A DNA stretch of 64,000 bases. It comes from Legionella sp. MW5194 (GTDB taxonomy: Bacteria; Pseudomonadota; Gammaproteobacteria; Legionellales; Legionellaceae). The translations under genes and the position numbers were made by a program. Location: positions 1,798,001 through 1,862,000 of the forward strand of contig NZ_CP045732.1 of the NCBI RefSeq assembly GCF_016864235.1, in the 5' to 3' direction. The notes beneath the pieces are model-generated. The model was not told the DNA's origin. It did no database searches and worked only from the letters and a program-made list of their open reading frames with translations. Within the stretch, counting starts at the first letter, position 1, and each line of letters opens with the position of its first letter. Shown here one piece after another: positions 35,889 through 45,970 of the stretch.

Positions 35889-38499
35889 CTCCCTGCCCCT
35901 TCGTTACTGTCTGCAGAGGCTCCTCTTTGTTCTTTAAGCTGTAACAGATAACGCGGGCCGTGTTTAGATTACCGGTCTGGAAGGCCTTAAACAATCGGTT
36001 AGCCTGTTCGGGAGTTAAATCCCAATTTCCATAGAACACCAATTCGTCGGTCATCCATTGGCTATTGAGAATGGCCTCATAGCATTTCAACTGCTGGCAT
36101 TGCTCCTTTAACGATTCGACATTTAACCTCGATGTGATGTGTTTAAGGATAGCAAACAACACATGCACTTCCCCATTGATTTTAAGCAGCATGTCAAGGC
36201 TTTGATGGGGATTAGTCAAGGCAAAGGAATGCCTGGCCATTTTATAGATTTTCAAGTCAGCTGGCTTTTTAAAAACACAGGTAGGTAATTTTAAAAAAAT
36301 GGGAAACAGGCATTCAAAAATCTGCATGTTGCACAACGTGTTGACGCGACGAAGCCAAGAGGAAAGCCCTGAATTAAAAAAGTCACTGTCCAGAGCAGAC
36401 GATACCCTTATTGGCGCGGGCCTGGGTTCCGGGAAATGACGTTCACGTATCTCGTTCAATTTCTCATCCGTCATCCCCCGTTTCAGGGCAATGGCAGCAA
36501 GACGCTCAAACCAGTCTTTGCGATTACGAAAGCAGGTAAAATAAAGCGCCTCCTCGATACTGGCAAAATTGGCATACATGTGCTCTTCATTACGCGCCTT
36601 CATGCTTTGGCTGGTGTTATAACGAGGGGCAATGTAATTCTTTACCGCGTCCTCACCATTCTTAACCAGCATCGCCTGCTCTTCCGGGGTAATATTAAAC
36701 TGGGTGGCTGACACATTCCCCGTAGGCAAGAGGACCACTTGATTACTGTGCTGCATCAGCCTTAAGCGATCCTGCTCCCAGCCGCTGACCGGATCTTTCA
36801 CCCCGGTTAGGAAACCATAAATCCAATTCCAGATAAAATTTTCGCGATAGATACGATCCACCAGCTTGTCAATTAAACCCCGTTCACAGCCATTGTCAAA
36901 TTGGAAAGCAAGCAAACTTAAACAATTGCCGTATTCTGACGTCAATAACGTGGAATGATTGTCATGAAAGACATTGGTTGGAAGATTGTTTAATACGCCG
37001 CCATCATTGTACCGTTCGCCTTCAAAAATGGTGGGTTTAAAAACCACAGGCAGGCTGGCCGAAATAGTCACTGCCGCACTGACTTCAAGATCTGGCGAGG
37101 TAGTAATCGAGAAATAACGGGTTTTACGCTGCGGCATGTTGGTGGCGGTAACGATCAGCTCGTTGCCAAGTCCACAATCCGGGTAACGTTCTTTAAGCGC
37201 TTTAAGCGAGGCAAAGGTGATTTTATTATTATAAAGCACTTCTTCGGAGAGAAACTTTCGGCCTTTTGCAGTGGTATCAATTCCATAACGTTGAATGATT
37301 TGATTCACTTTCTGGGTCACCATAAAATCCAAAGCCCCTTTCACTGCCTGGGTGTCTGACATGCCTGAACTGTCAATGTCAAAGTGAATCAGGTTTTCCT
37401 GCCTGAATTCTTTAAAGAAATTCAATATCTCCTCGGAGGAATAACCCAAATAACACAACACCGCCATGATGGCGCCAGCCGAGCTTCCCGCAAAGCGGGT
37501 TGGCGTAATGCCGGCCTCTTCGCAGGCTTTATAGGCACCCACGTGGGCAAAAATTTTGCCACCGCCGCCGCAAAACACCATGTTGTCCAGCTCAGGACGT
37601 TTTTCGGTTATCAGGATTTCTCCAGTGGATGGCCGCTCGGACACCGTCACGTCATCGTCTTCAATCAGAGGCTGGTAATGTTTTTCCCGAAATTTGAACT
37701 CTTCCAGTTCATACTCATTATTGGGCTTTTCGTACCAGGATTTAATCCAGCGCCACAAGCGCTGGTACCAGGTTTGCGTGGTAATAAACCGTTGTGTCTG
37801 ACGGTATTCGTACATCTCCTCCATGCGCTGGTTATGTAAAGGAACGCGAATGGCATAAGGATGCGGATTAAAGATCATTTCATCATAATTGAGTGAGCCA
37901 GGATCATCATGGATTAAATTCTCAACCAGCCTGTCGGTTAATATCAGGCGTTTGGCGTTGCGCAAAGGGGTTAGCTGATTGTCTTCCGGATCACGGTATT
38001 TACTGCCATTATTTTCAGTAGCAAACTGTTTAAGACCAATCAACAGACCGTATTTATCGGAGCAAATGTCGATGCCAGTCAACTGATAATTCAAGGTTAA
38101 TTCCAGCGGCGTGAGCGGCCAGTGATAAGCTTTGCGGCGATAATAGAGAAGATTGGTGATACGGCCCCACCAACTTAAACCGACCTCCGCCGTATATCCT
38201 CGGTAATCATTGGTCGCCACCCCGCTTAAAAAGGCCTTTTGAGCATCCTGATAATGCGGCATTAAAAACCAGTGAATAAATTTTTCTTTCGCTTCATCGC
38301 TCAGCCGGGTGTAATCGAAAATAATACGCTCGTCATCAAGCAGGTAATCCCCCAGTGTATAATGGTTGTCTGGGGCGAGGCCGTTGATTCTAAACCAACC
38401 GCGGTGAACACAAAGGAGTATTTTTTGAAGAAGGCGCGTGTTGGGATGCTCAGTACAATTCCTACGTAACAAATCACTTAACACATTTTCTCGAGCCAT
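35806..38499 (-). CDS. vpdC: VpdC-like patatin phospholipase, probable Dot/Icm effector
   Basis: An 897-residue patatin-domain protein. The glycine-rich oxyanion motif CGGGGKIFAHVGAY, the lipase elbow GSSAG (catalytic Ser, G-x-S-x-G) and the catalytic Asp in NDGGVLNNLP are all present in the middle third. Large unrecognised N- and C-terminal regions flank it, as in VipD/VpdA-C. From memory the L. pneumophila homologue VpdC (lpg1426) lies in a comparable neighbourhood with pyrF and a sugar aminotransferase. VpdC there is a ubiquitin-activated phospholipase effector that controls vacuole expansion. The C-terminal region is charged but a translocation signal cannot be proven by eye. Confidence 0.82.
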   Translation of the reverse strand: MARENVLSDLLRRNCTEHPNTRLLQKILLCVHRGWFRINGLAPDNHYTLGDYLLDDERIIFDYTRLSDEAKEKFIHWFLMPHYQDAQKAFLSGVATNDYRGYTAEVGLSWWGRITNLLYYRRKAYHWPLTPLELTLNYQLTGIDICSDKYGLLIGLKQFATENNGSKYRDPEDNQLTPLRNAKRLILTDRLVENLIHDDPGSLNYDEMIFNPHPYAIRVPLHNQRMEEMYEYRQTQRFITTQTWYQRLWRWIKSWYEKPNNEYELEEFKFREKHYQPLIEDDDVTVSERPSTGEILITEKRPELDNMVFCGGGGKIFAHVGAYKACEEAGITPTRFAGSSAGAIMAVLCYLGYSSEEILNFFKEFRQENLIHFDIDSSGMSDTQAVKGALDFMVTQKVNQIIQRYGIDTTAKGRKFLSEEVLYNNKITFASLKALKERYPDCGLGNELIVTATNMPQRKTRYFSITTSPDLEVSAAVTISASLPVVFKPTIFEGERYNDGGVLNNLPTNVFHDNHSTLLTSEYGNCLSLLAFQFDNGCERGLIDKLVDRIYRENFIWNWIYGFLTGVKDPVSGWEQDRLRLMQHSNQVVLLPTGNVSATQFNITPEEQAMLVKNGEDAVKNYIAPRYNTSQSMKARNEEHMYANFASIEEALYFTCFRNRKDWFERLAAIALKRGMTDEKLNEIRERHFPEPRPAPIRVSSALDSDFFNSGLSSWLRRVNTLCNMQIFECLFPIFLKLPTCVFKKPADLKIYKMARHSFALTNPHQSLDMLLKINGEVHVLFAILKHITSRLNVESLKEQCQQLKCYEAILNSQWMTDELVFYGNWDLTPEQANRLFKAFQTGNLNTARVICYSLKNKEEPLQTVTKGQGDELIYTDDHYEDTDYWGFTGNRTSHSV

Positions 38500-38637
38500 A
38501 ATAAATCCCTTTGTTATGTGATCGTATGAACCACGTTTTTTCCAAAGTGGCCTGTCTGCTAAATTATTTATCCAATTTAATAACTAACATAAATTATCGT
38601 AGAATTGAATACGGGAGGGAGAAGTTTATTAAACGGT

Positions 38638-38664
38638 ACACGTGCCTGTTAATAAGACACGTGT
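38638..38664. terminator. Inverted repeat downstream of pyrF
   Basis: ACACGTG and CACGTGT are separated by 13 bases. The pair lies just after the pyrF stop codon and before vpdC in the leftward direction. The stem could end the pyrF transcript; the lack of a clear T run makes it weak. It may instead be a protein-binding dyad upstream of vpdC. Confidence 0.4.
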
Positions 38665-38667
38665 TTA

Positions 38668-39363
38668 TTACTCAACCAGGGAGGCTAAAATGCCAGCGAT
38701 CACCTGATCGGGATTAGGCGATCGGGTAATGGAGCGGCCCATAACCAGGTAGTCGCTACCCATCATCAAGGCATCTCGGGGTGTTACAATGCGTGACTGA
38801 TCATCGGCCGCATCGCCAGGCAGACGAATGCCGGGGGTTACGGTTAAAAAACTGGCCCCACACAATTGCTTGACAATGGGTGCCTCGAGAGCTGAGCAGA
38901 CAACGCCATCCAGTTCTGCCTGATGTGACAGGTGAGCCAGACGATTAACCTGATTGGCAATGGAGGTGTCGATGCCTATTTCGGGCAATTGCAGTGAATT
39001 CATACTGGTTAATACCGTGACTGCAATCAGCAAGGGCTTGTCTTTGCCGAAAGCATCCAGTGCGTTTTTTGCCGCGCGCATCATGGCCAAACCACCGGAG
39101 GCATGGAGGTTTATCATCCAGACACCCATTTCCGCAGCCGCGGCGCAGGCACGTGCAACCGTATTGGGTATGTCATGAAATTTCAAATCCAGAAACACGT
39201 TGAATTGCAGATTAATCAGTTTTTTTACAAACGAAGGCCCAAGCAGGGTAAACAGCTCATTGCCCACCTTGAGGGCGCAATGAGCCGGGTTTATCTTTTC
39301 AACAAGCTTTAACGCATCAATTTCATGATGAAAATCAAGGGCGACAATCAGTTCGGTCGTCAT
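38668..39363 (-). CDS. pyrF: Orotidine-5'-phosphate decarboxylase
   Basis: PyrF makes UMP from OMP. The 231-residue TIM-barrel protein keeps the catalytic DxKxxD charge network: D59, K61, D64 in FLDLKFHDIPNT, together with ALDFHHEIDALKL at the start and VTPGIR / YLVMGRSITRSPNP phosphate-binding loop at the end. The start abuts the stop of the upstream sugar aminotransferase gene. Confidence 0.96.
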   Translation of the reverse strand: MTTELIVALDFHHEIDALKLVEKINPAHCALKVGNELFTLLGPSFVKKLINLQFNVFLDLKFHDIPNTVARACAAAAEMGVWMINLHASGGLAMMRAAKNALDAFGKDKPLLIAVTVLTSMNSLQLPEIGIDTSIANQVNRLAHLSHQAELDGVVCSALEAPIVKQLCGASFLTVTPGIRLPGDAADDQSRIVTPRDALMMGSDYLVMGRSITRSPNPDQVIAGILASLVE

Positions 39364-40472
39364 CAGGCGACTTCAACCGATAAGGCGATGCACTCTTTTA
39401 CAGCATCAACCACCCTCTTTTGTTCTTCCATCGTCAAATAAGGGTGCATCGGCAAGCTGACCACGCGCTTACTGGCGGCTTCTGCGCAGGGAAAATCACC
39501 GGTTTTGTAACCCAAATACTGCAAGGCTTCCTGTTCATGCATGGCAACCGGGTAATGTACGGCCGTGGGAATGCCCAAAATCTGCATTTCTTTTTGGAAT
39601 CGTTCACGATGAGGTACTTCAATGGTGAACTGGGCATACACACTGGTATTGCCTTTCTTAACAACCGGTGTCTGAGCAATGCCATCCAGTAACTGCATGT
39701 AACGTTCGGCGACTTGCTGGCGCAGTTCAATTTCTTTAGGAAATAACTTCATCTTCTCAATCAGGATAGCGGCCTGCAGGGTGTCCATGCGACCATTGAT
39801 CCCTATACGGCGATGGCAGTAACGGGCATTCTGGCCATGAATGCGAATTTCAACCAGTCGTTCGGCGAGAATATCATCGTCCGTAAAACAGGCACCGGAA
39901 TCCCCGTAGCCACCTAAGGGTTTAGATGGGAAAAAACTCGTGCAGCCAATGGTGGATAACGCACAGGAGTAATGGCCATTCTGGGTGGCGCCAAAACTTT
40001 GCGCCGCGTCTTCAATAACGGGCAAACCGTATTTTTTAGCAATCTGATTGATTGACGCCATATCTGCCGTTTGACCATAGAGGCTGACTGGCATAATCGC
40101 TTTCGTGTTGGGCGTAATCGCCGCTTCCAGTTTTTCAACATCGAGATTATAAGTCGCAGGATCAATATCGACAAAAACGGGCTTGGCCTGACATAAGGCA
40201 ATCACTTCCGCTGTCGCGAAGAAACTGAATGGGCTGGTAATCACTTCATCGCCGGGACCAATTTCCAGTGCCAGAAGCGCCATTAACAGAGCGTCTGTGC
40301 CACTGGCATTGACAATGGCATGGCGGCTACCGACAAAATCAGCCAGTTGACGTTCCAATAGACCAATCTCGGGACCCATGATGTATTGGCCATGATCCAG
40401 TACTTTTTTAATGCTGTTTAGCACGTCGGTTTCGATTAATTGATACTGCTTTTTAAGGTCGATAAATTGCAT
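39363..40472 (-). CDS. DegT/DnrJ-family sugar aminotransferase (WbpE-like)
   Basis: A 369-residue PLP-dependent sugar-nucleotide aminotransferase of the DegT/DnrJ/EryC1/StrS family. PLP lysine K184 is in FFPSKPLGGYGD; SGTDALLMALLALEIGPGDEVI, VEDAAQSFGA-like IEDAAQSFGA and NGRMDTLQAAIL are the usual landmarks. Closest in pattern is WbpE (UDP-3-keto-GlcNAcA 3-aminotransferase), used for diacetamido-sugar in O antigen; others in the family make different amino sugars. No other LPS genes lie beside it. It shares one base with pyrF. Confidence 0.88.
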   Translation of the reverse strand: MQFIDLKKQYQLIETDVLNSIKKVLDHGQYIMGPEIGLLERQLADFVGSRHAIVNASGTDALLMALLALEIGPGDEVITSPFSFFATAEVIALCQAKPVFVDIDPATYNLDVEKLEAAITPNTKAIMPVSLYGQTADMASINQIAKKYGLPVIEDAAQSFGATQNGHYSCALSTIGCTSFFPSKPLGGYGDSGACFTDDDILAERLVEIRIHGQNARYCHRRIGINGRMDTLQAAILIEKMKLFPKEIELRQQVAERYMQLLDGIAQTPVVKKGNTSVYAQFTIEVPHRERFQKEMQILGIPTAVHYPVAMHEQEALQYLGYKTGDFPCAEAASKRVVSLPMHPYLTMEEQKRVVDAVKECIALSVEVA

Positions 40473-40516
40473 AATGTTCTCGTTAAAAGCGATTTAAACC
40501 AGAAATCAGGATAACC

Positions 40517-41686
40517 CTAATCTCCCTCTAATCCATGAACAGGCTTCATTCTACCCCACTGCTTACAACTTGGGCAATGCCAATGTAGGTGTTTACCGCC
40601 AAATCCACACTGGGTACAGCGATAAATGGGTTTATTATCAAGAAACTTGCTGGTGATGTCATAAAGCATTTGCAACTTGTCCCGCACTTTGCCATGGGCT
40701 GTTTCAAGGTGCCAGCAAATCAGGCGGTTAAGTCCCTTTATGGATGGGTAGGTGCTCAATTGTTCTGATACAAAATCAATGGCGGCATCCATGCTTTTTT
40801 CCCTACGCAGGTAATCACCGATCACAAAGATGGTGGACGCACGGGGATGATCGTTTAATGTGTCTTCCAGGTACGTGACGCACTCATTCATGCAATCCAG
40901 ATGACGATGGCAAATGACTAACGGTTCAATGATTTCACTTAAAAACTCAGGATCCTGCTGCGGTACCCGTTTGAGTGAGCGAATGGCTTGTTTGAAACGG
41001 CCCTGCTCCATGTCTAGAGACGCCTGCATTAAACTGCCGCGAACTGACATTTTATCTATCAACAGCGCTTGCTTAATCGCATTCTGTGCTTTTTCCAGTG
41101 CATTGGTTTTCAAGGCCTGCGCGGCAATTTCACAATAGTAATGAGCCGCCTGCATGTGCATGCTCTGCCCGGTTGACAACTCCAGCTTTTTAATAACATC
41201 CAGCGCATTTTCCCAGGATTTTTCCTGTTGATAGATGGCAAGCAGCCCTTGCAAACTGGACGTTTCCCGCGAGCCGCCGAGCTCAACCACTTCAAGGAAA
41301 ATGCGTTCGGCGCGATCAAACACACCCGCGCTCATGTAATCCTGCCCCAGGGCCATGAGGGCTTCTTTTCTTTCTACAAGACTCAGTTGTGGGCGGGCAA
41401 TTAAATTTTGATGAATGCGGATGGCACGATCCACTTCGCCACGACGACGAAATAAACTGCCCAAGGCCAGATGAGTTTCAACCGTTTCACTGTCGACTTC
41501 AAGCAGTTTAATGAACACGTCCACTGCTTTATCGGGCTGCTCATCCAGCAGGTAATTAAGACCAACGACGTATTCTCTTGATAGGCGGTTTCCTGCTTTC
41601 AATTCTTTGCCAGCAAAGCTTCGATTGGCAACCCACCAGCCTGACCAGGCTGCGGCGGGTAACAACAATGGCCATAAATTAATCAT
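40517..41686 (-). CDS. lapB: LPS assembly/FtsH-adaptor protein LapB (YciM)
   Basis: LapB is the inner-membrane TPR protein that, with FtsH, sets LpxC level and LPS synthesis. The 389-residue protein has a short N-terminal membrane helix (LLLPAAAWSGWWVA), about seven TPR units (e.g. VETHLALGSLFRRRGEVDRAIRIH) and a C-terminal rubredoxin-like zinc knuckle with four Cys in C-x2-C and C-x2-C (residues 357, 360, 371, 374). The ATG at 41686 is chosen over an upstream TTG because GGAG lies seven bases before it. lapA is immediately upstream. Confidence 0.94.
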   Translation of the reverse strand: MINLWPLLLPAAAWSGWWVANRSFAGKELKAGNRLSREYVVGLNYLLDEQPDKAVDVFIKLLEVDSETVETHLALGSLFRRRGEVDRAIRIHQNLIARPQLSLVERKEALMALGQDYMSAGVFDRAERIFLEVVELGGSRETSSLQGLLAIYQQEKSWENALDVIKKLELSTGQSMHMQAAHYYCEIAAQALKTNALEKAQNAIKQALLIDKMSVRGSLMQASLDMEQGRFKQAIRSLKRVPQQDPEFLSEIIEPLVICHRHLDCMNECVTYLEDTLNDHPRASTIFVIGDYLRREKSMDAAIDFVSEQLSTYPSIKGLNRLICWHLETAHGKVRDKLQMLYDITSKFLDNKPIYRCTQCGFGGKHLHWHCPSCKQWGRMKPVHGLEGD

Positions 41687-41777
41687 CAACGGTCTCCATG
41701 ACGAATAATCAATTGATTGAAATCATCACAACAGGTCGGTTTTATCTTAATTTGTGAAACGCTGTCAAACCTTCGCT

Positions 41778-42068
41778 TCAATGTTGATCTTTTAATGGTA
41801 TATCCCTTAAATTTTTAATTTCTTTTTCCGTCAGACGTAACTGGTTTCTTACTCTGGCTAATTCGCGTTTAAGCCGCCAATAGCGCAAAAGAAAGATTAA
41901 AAAGCCGACCAGAATTCCGATTCCGAGCATGATTGTCATTAAAATGGAGATGGGCATTGTCACCGTGGTCACGTAAAAATTCACTTCGACAGAATTGGCA
42001 TTTAAAGCCGCAAAGCTCACACCGACCAAAATCAACAACAAATAAAACAATATCATCAAAAGACGCAT
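41778..42068 (-). CDS. lapA: LapA (YciS) inner-membrane protein
   Basis: A 96-residue DUF1049 protein with two membrane helices (MRLLMILFYLLLILVGVSF and TMPISILMTIMLGIGILVG) and a cytosolic basic, coiled end RWRLKRELARVRNQLRL-type. It pairs with LapB as in E. coli lapAB. A good AAGGAT site lies eight bases upstream of the ATG. It sits after rpsA, separated by a strong terminator, so it probably has its own promoter. Confidence 0.92.
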   Translation of the reverse strand: MRLLMILFYLLLILVGVSFAALNANSVEVNFYVTTVTMPISILMTIMLGIGILVGFLIFLLRYWRLKRELARVRNQLRLTEKEIKNLRDIPLKDQH

Positions 42069-42180
42069 TGCATTTATCCTTATACGCTTTTAAATAGGCT
42101 TTTACGCTGAATCCCTAACACAAACACTGTTGATTAATCCAGCCAGGTATTTAAATGAAGTGCTCTAAGTCAACCACAAA

Positions 42181-42210
42181 AAAAAAGCGTAGTAAACTAC
42201 GCTTTTTTTT
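42181..42210 (-). terminator. Intrinsic terminator of rpsA
   Basis: The stem GCGTAG-TAAA-CTACGC (42187-42202) has A runs and T runs on both sides and lies just after the rpsA stop in its reading direction. It is the clearest intrinsic terminator of the window and could work in both orientations. Confidence 0.88.
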
Positions 42211-42221
42211 CTTAGCGATGT

Positions 42222-43901
42222 TTATTCAACATCTTTGCTGGCCATTTTCTCTTTCAAGAGATCACCCAGAGTCGTGGAGGCCATTTCGCCGCTACGTGAG
42301 TATTTCTTGATTGCTTCAGCCTGGTCTTGTGCGTCTTTTGCTTTAATAGACAGAGAGATGGTGCGATTCTTCTTGTCAACATTGACAATTTTCGCTTCAA
42401 CATCATCGCCTTCTTTAAAGAACGTAGTCGCATCATCGACTTTGTCTTCAGATAATTCATTAACACGAATGGTTCCAATCACATCCTGCATTAATTCAAC
42501 AGTGACTGTTTTTGGATCAACGGCAACGACTTTACCTTTGACAATAGCGCCCTTGGTATTCTCTTCAACGTAGCTTGTGAAGTTATCACCTTCCAGTTGT
42601 TTAAGACCTAAGGAAATGCGCTCACGCTCCGCATCAATCGCAAGAATAACAGCTTCGAGCTCCTGACCTTTCTTGAATTGCTTGACCGCTTCTTCACCGG
42701 GTGTATTCCAGGAAATGTCAGACAAGTGAACCAAGCCGTCGATTTCGCCGTCCAGACCGATGAAAATACCAAAATCAGTGATTGAACGGATTTTACCGGT
42801 AACTTTTTGTCCCTTGCTGTGGGTCTGAGCAAATTGATGCCAGGGATTGCCGACACATTGCTTCATACCCAGGGAAATACGACGTCGTTCTTCATCGATC
42901 TCAAGAACCATGACATCAACCACGTCGCCCATGGAAACCACTTTGCTTGGGTGAACGTTCTTATTGGTCCAATCCATTTCCGACATGTGAACCAAGCCTT
43001 CAACGCCCTCTTCGATTTCAACGAAGCAGCCGTAATCGGTGATGTTGGTCACTTTACCCTGCAATTTCTTACCGACAGGATAACGCTCAACCAGATCAAC
43101 CCAGGGATCATTGCCTAATTGTTTCATGCCTAAGGACACGCGGTTACGTTCGCTGTCAAAGCTCAATACTTTCACCTTGACATCCTGGCCGACAGACAGC
43201 ACTTCACTTGGGTGCTTGACGCGTTTCCAGGAAATATCGGTGATATGCAGCAGACCGTCAATACCGCCGAGGTCAATGAATGCACCATAATCAGTGAGGT
43301 TTTTGACAATACCATTCAAGACCTGGCCATCATGCAGCGATTCCAGCAGGGCCTGACGATCCGCACTGCTTTCTTCTTCGACAACAGCACGTCGGGAAAC
43401 AACGATGTTGTTTCGCTTCAGATCCATTTTGATTACTTTAAACTCAAGCTCTTTGCCTTCGAGGTAGGATGGATCACGTACAGGTCTGACATCAACCAAA
43501 GAACCTGGCAGGAATGCACGGATTGTACCGATTTCAACAGTGAAACCACCTTTAACCTTGCCAGAAATCAAGCCGGTTACTGTATCGTTGTTTTCATGGC
43601 ACTTGGACAGTTTACGCCAGGCTTCCTGACGTTTGGCTTTTTCACGGGACAGCAAGGTTTCACCGTAACCGTCTTCGACTGAATCCAAAGCCACTTCCAC
43701 CATGTCGCCGACATGGACTTCCAACTCACCATTCTTGTCCTGGAATTCTTCGACAGCGACAATCCCTTCTGATTTCAGACCCGCGTTAAGCGTGACGAAA
43801 TCGTCATCGATATCGATTACTTTTGCAGTGATTATTGCACCAGGATAAAATTGAGCACCAACGATACTTTGCTCAAATAATTCTTTGAAACTTTCAGACA
43901 T
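42222..43901 (-). CDS. rpsA: 30S ribosomal protein S1
   Basis: Ribosomal protein S1, with six OB-fold S1 motifs that guide mRNA to the 30S subunit. Start at the internal ATG (43901, [12 protein letters not shown]) gives 559 residues, close to E. coli's 557; the longer reading with 16 extra residues has no support. Repeats are visible by the pairs [47 protein letters not shown] and [24 protein letters not shown]-type cores. It is downstream of cmk, as in enterobacteria, and ends at a clear intrinsic terminator. Confidence 0.97.
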   Translation of the reverse strand: MSESFKELFEQSIVGAQFYPGAIITAKVIDIDDDFVTLNAGLKSEGIVAVEEFQDKNGELEVHVGDMVEVALDSVEDGYGETLLSREKAKRQEAWRKLSKCHENNDTVTGLISGKVKGGFTVEIGTIRAFLPGSLVDVRPVRDPSYLEGKELEFKVIKMDLKRNNIVVSRRAVVEEESSADRQALLESLHDGQVLNGIVKNLTDYGAFIDLGGIDGLLHITDISWKRVKHPSEVLSVGQDVKVKVLSFDSERNRVSLGMKQLGNDPWVDLVERYPVGKKLQGKVTNITDYGCFVEIEEGVEGLVHMSEMDWTNKNVHPSKVVSMGDVVDVMVLEIDEERRRISLGMKQCVGNPWHQFAQTHSKGQKVTGKIRSITDFGIFIGLDGEIDGLVHLSDISWNTPGEEAVKQFKKGQELEAVILAIDAERERISLGLKQLEGDNFTSYVEENTKGAIVKGKVVAVDPKTVTVELMQDVIGTIRVNELSEDKVDDATTFFKEGDDVEAKIVNVDKKNRTISLSIKAKDAQDQAEAIKKYSRSGEMASTTLGDLLKEKMASKDVE

Positions 43902-43971
43902 GTTTAATAAACTCTTTAGTAAAAAAATGGAAGTATGAGGTCCACTCAACTTCCCCCCTTGTTCGCTTTTT

Positions 43972-44649
43972 TTAGCGAAAAAACGAATGCTGTCCGATTA
44001 ATTTTAAAACATTATCGAACACTTGTACAATCGTTAATCCAGTTGTATCAATCCTCACTGCATCCGATGCAGGTTTGAGCGGCGCATGCGAACGCTGTGT
44101 GTCCCTCGCATCGCGTTTAGCCAATTCATCAACAACCTGCGCGAGGCTAACATCAATTCCCTTTTCTTTCAACTGAAAATATCGTCTGGCTGCTCTTTCT
44201 TCTGCTGAAGCATCCAGATAAATCTTTAAAACAGCGTCTGGAAAAATCACGGTGCCCATATCCCGACCATCTGTAACCAATCCCGGCGGTTGGGCAAACG
44301 CGCGTTGACGTTGCAGAAGCGCCTCCCTTACTTCAGGAATCGCGGCAATGACAGACGCATCCTGACCACACTGTTCAGAACGCAACTGGTCATAGACGTC
44401 CTCGCCATCCAGAATAACCCTGCTCTGTTGATGAGGATCGGTTTCAAAGCGGACATCCAGAGAATGAGCCAACTTTACTATATCCTGAATCTGATTAAAA
44501 TCAATCCGGTTTTTCCTTAAGGCATAGGCAAGCACCCGATAAATGGCGCCGCTGTCGAGTACATGCCAGTCCAAATGATCAGCCAGCATGTGACAAATCG
44601 TGCCTTTACCTGTACCACTCGGCCCATCAATGGTGATTACTGGAACCAT
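43972..44649 (-). CDS. cmk: Cytidylate kinase
   Basis: Cmk phosphorylates (d)CMP. The 225-residue protein begins [17 protein letters not shown] (P-loop) and contains [13 protein letters not shown] and the LID-like RYFQLKEKG with the [11 protein letters not shown] motif of the family. I take the ATG at 44649, one base after the aroA stop, which fits translational coupling; earlier in-frame starts lie inside aroA. The gene order serC-aroA-cmk-rpsA is classical. Confidence 0.95.
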   Translation of the reverse strand: MVPVITIDGPSGTGKGTICHMLADHLDWHVLDSGAIYRVLAYALRKNRIDFNQIQDIVKLAHSLDVRFETDPHQQSRVILDGEDVYDQLRSEQCGQDASVIAAIPEVREALLQRQRAFAQPPGLVTDGRDMGTVIFPDAVLKIYLDASAEERAARRYFQLKEKGIDVSLAQVVDELAKRDARDTQRSHAPLKPASDAVRIDTTGLTIVQVFDNVLKLIGQHSFFR

Positions 44650-44650
44650 T

Positions 44651-45970
44651 TTATTGCACTTCATCAACGTATTCCTCAATCGACATGGCGATGGCTCTGG
44701 AGGTTTTAACAAAATCCGGAAACGAGGTTGCCACGTTGGCACAATGCCTTACCATGACTGGTCCATCAGCAACACCACCCGCAATGGCAAAAGCCATGGC
44801 AATACGATGATCATTAAAACTTTCCACTTCACCACCTGAAATTTTTCCACCTTTTATGAAGACCCCGTCTTCAAAACCCTGAGCATCGACGCCCAAACGT
44901 TGCAAGCCTTCCACCATGGAGCCAATGCGATCGCTTTCTTTCACCCGTAACTCTTTGGCACCATGCAGTCTGGTCTGACCATTGGCACAGGCTGCAGCAA
45001 TAAAAATAACGGGAAATTCATCAATGGCCAGAGGCACAAGGGCTGTGGGAATATCAATTCCCTCCAGTGGCGCGTATTTTACATGCAAATCAGCAACGGG
45101 CTCCTCACCACACAAACGTTTATTTGTCATAGTAATATTAGCACCCATCATGTCCAAAATTTGGATAATTCCTGTGCGTGTAGGATTAATGCCCACATTA
45201 CGGATAATCAGATCGGATCCTGGGATAATGGACGCGGCCACAATAAAAAAAGCAGCGGAAGAAATATCACCGGGAACAATGATATCACAACCAATGCACT
45301 CACTCTCTGAATTGACGGTAATACCGCTTTCAAGCTTTTGAATAGGATAGGAAAATGTAGTCAACATGCGCTCGGTATGATCACGGGTATGTCCCGTCTC
45401 GACCACTGTCGTTTCCCCTTCGGCATACAATCCCGCCAGCAACAGACAGGATTTCACCTGGGCACTGGCTTCAGGCATTTCATAGTGAATCCCCTGCAGG
45501 TGTTGACCGCCGCGAATATAAACCGGCGGCTTTCCTTCCGTTGTCACTAAATCCGCACCCATTTGCAACAGAGGCCGGCTCACGCGCTCCATTGGACGTT
45601 TTCTTAAACTTTCATCGCCATCGAGTTCAGAATCAAACGGTTGGGCAGCCAGAATACCTGCCAGAAGACGCATGCTGGTACCCGAATTCCCGCAGTCAAT
45701 GGGCTTTTCCGGTTTTTTCAAGCCGTGCTTCCCAACCCCATGAATGACCACTCGTCGTGAGACAGGCCCTTCGATACGAACCCCCATGGCCTGAAACGCT
45801 TTCAGTGTGGCCATGCAATCGTGCCCCTCCAGAAACCCGCTCACTGTGGTTGTCCCCTGAGCAATAGCGCCCAGAATAATCGCACGGTGGGAAATGGATT
45901 TGTCGCCAGGAACGGTAATGTCCCCCGCCAGGGCAGTCACCGGCTTACTGATAAAATGTAAAGCACTCAT
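44651..45970 (-). CDS. aroA: EPSP synthase (3-phosphoshikimate carboxyvinyltransferase)
   Basis: AroA forms 5-enolpyruvylshikimate-3-phosphate in the shikimate pathway. The 439-residue protein shows VPGDKSISHRAIILGAIAQG, LDCGNSGTSMRLLAGILAAQ (here ..IDCGNSGTSMR), DGDESLRKRPMERV, LRVKESDRIGSM and the late DHRIAMAFAIAG. Ala or Gly at the glyphosate-contact glycine is not scored. It overlaps serC by four bases (ATGA). Confidence 0.97.
   Translation of the reverse strand: MSALHFISKPVTALAGDITVPGDKSISHRAIILGAIAQGTTTVSGFLEGHDCMATLKAFQAMGVRIEGPVSRRVVIHGVGKHGLKKPEKPIDCGNSGTSMRLLAGILAAQPFDSELDGDESLRKRPMERVSRPLLQMGADLVTTEGKPPVYIRGGQHLQGIHYEMPEASAQVKSCLLLAGLYAEGETTVVETGHTRDHTERMLTTFSYPIQKLESGITVNSESECIGCDIIVPGDISSAAFFIVAASIIPGSDLIIRNVGINPTRTGIIQILDMMGANITMTNKRLCGEEPVADLHVKYAPLEGIDIPTALVPLAIDEFPVIFIAAACANGQTRLHGAKELRVKESDRIGSMVEGLQRLGVDAQGFEDGVFIKGGKISGGEVESFNDHRIAMAFAIAGGVADGPVMVRHCANVATSFPDFVKTSRAIAMSIEEYVDEVQ

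Noticed and set aside
38511-38717. 68-codon plus-strand ORF upstream of vpdC
   Set aside because: Overlaps the pyrF 3' end on the other strand and shows no recognisable protein signature or ribosome site.
43212-43682. 156-codon plus-strand ORF in rpsA
   Set aside because: Antisense of the S1 repeats, no coding signature.
43962-43979. Hairpin at the cmk stop as a terminator
   Set aside because: The stem TTCGCT/AGCGAA overlaps the cmk stop, but it is followed by a G-rich tract in the reading direction, not T; rpsA needs read-through or its own promoter.
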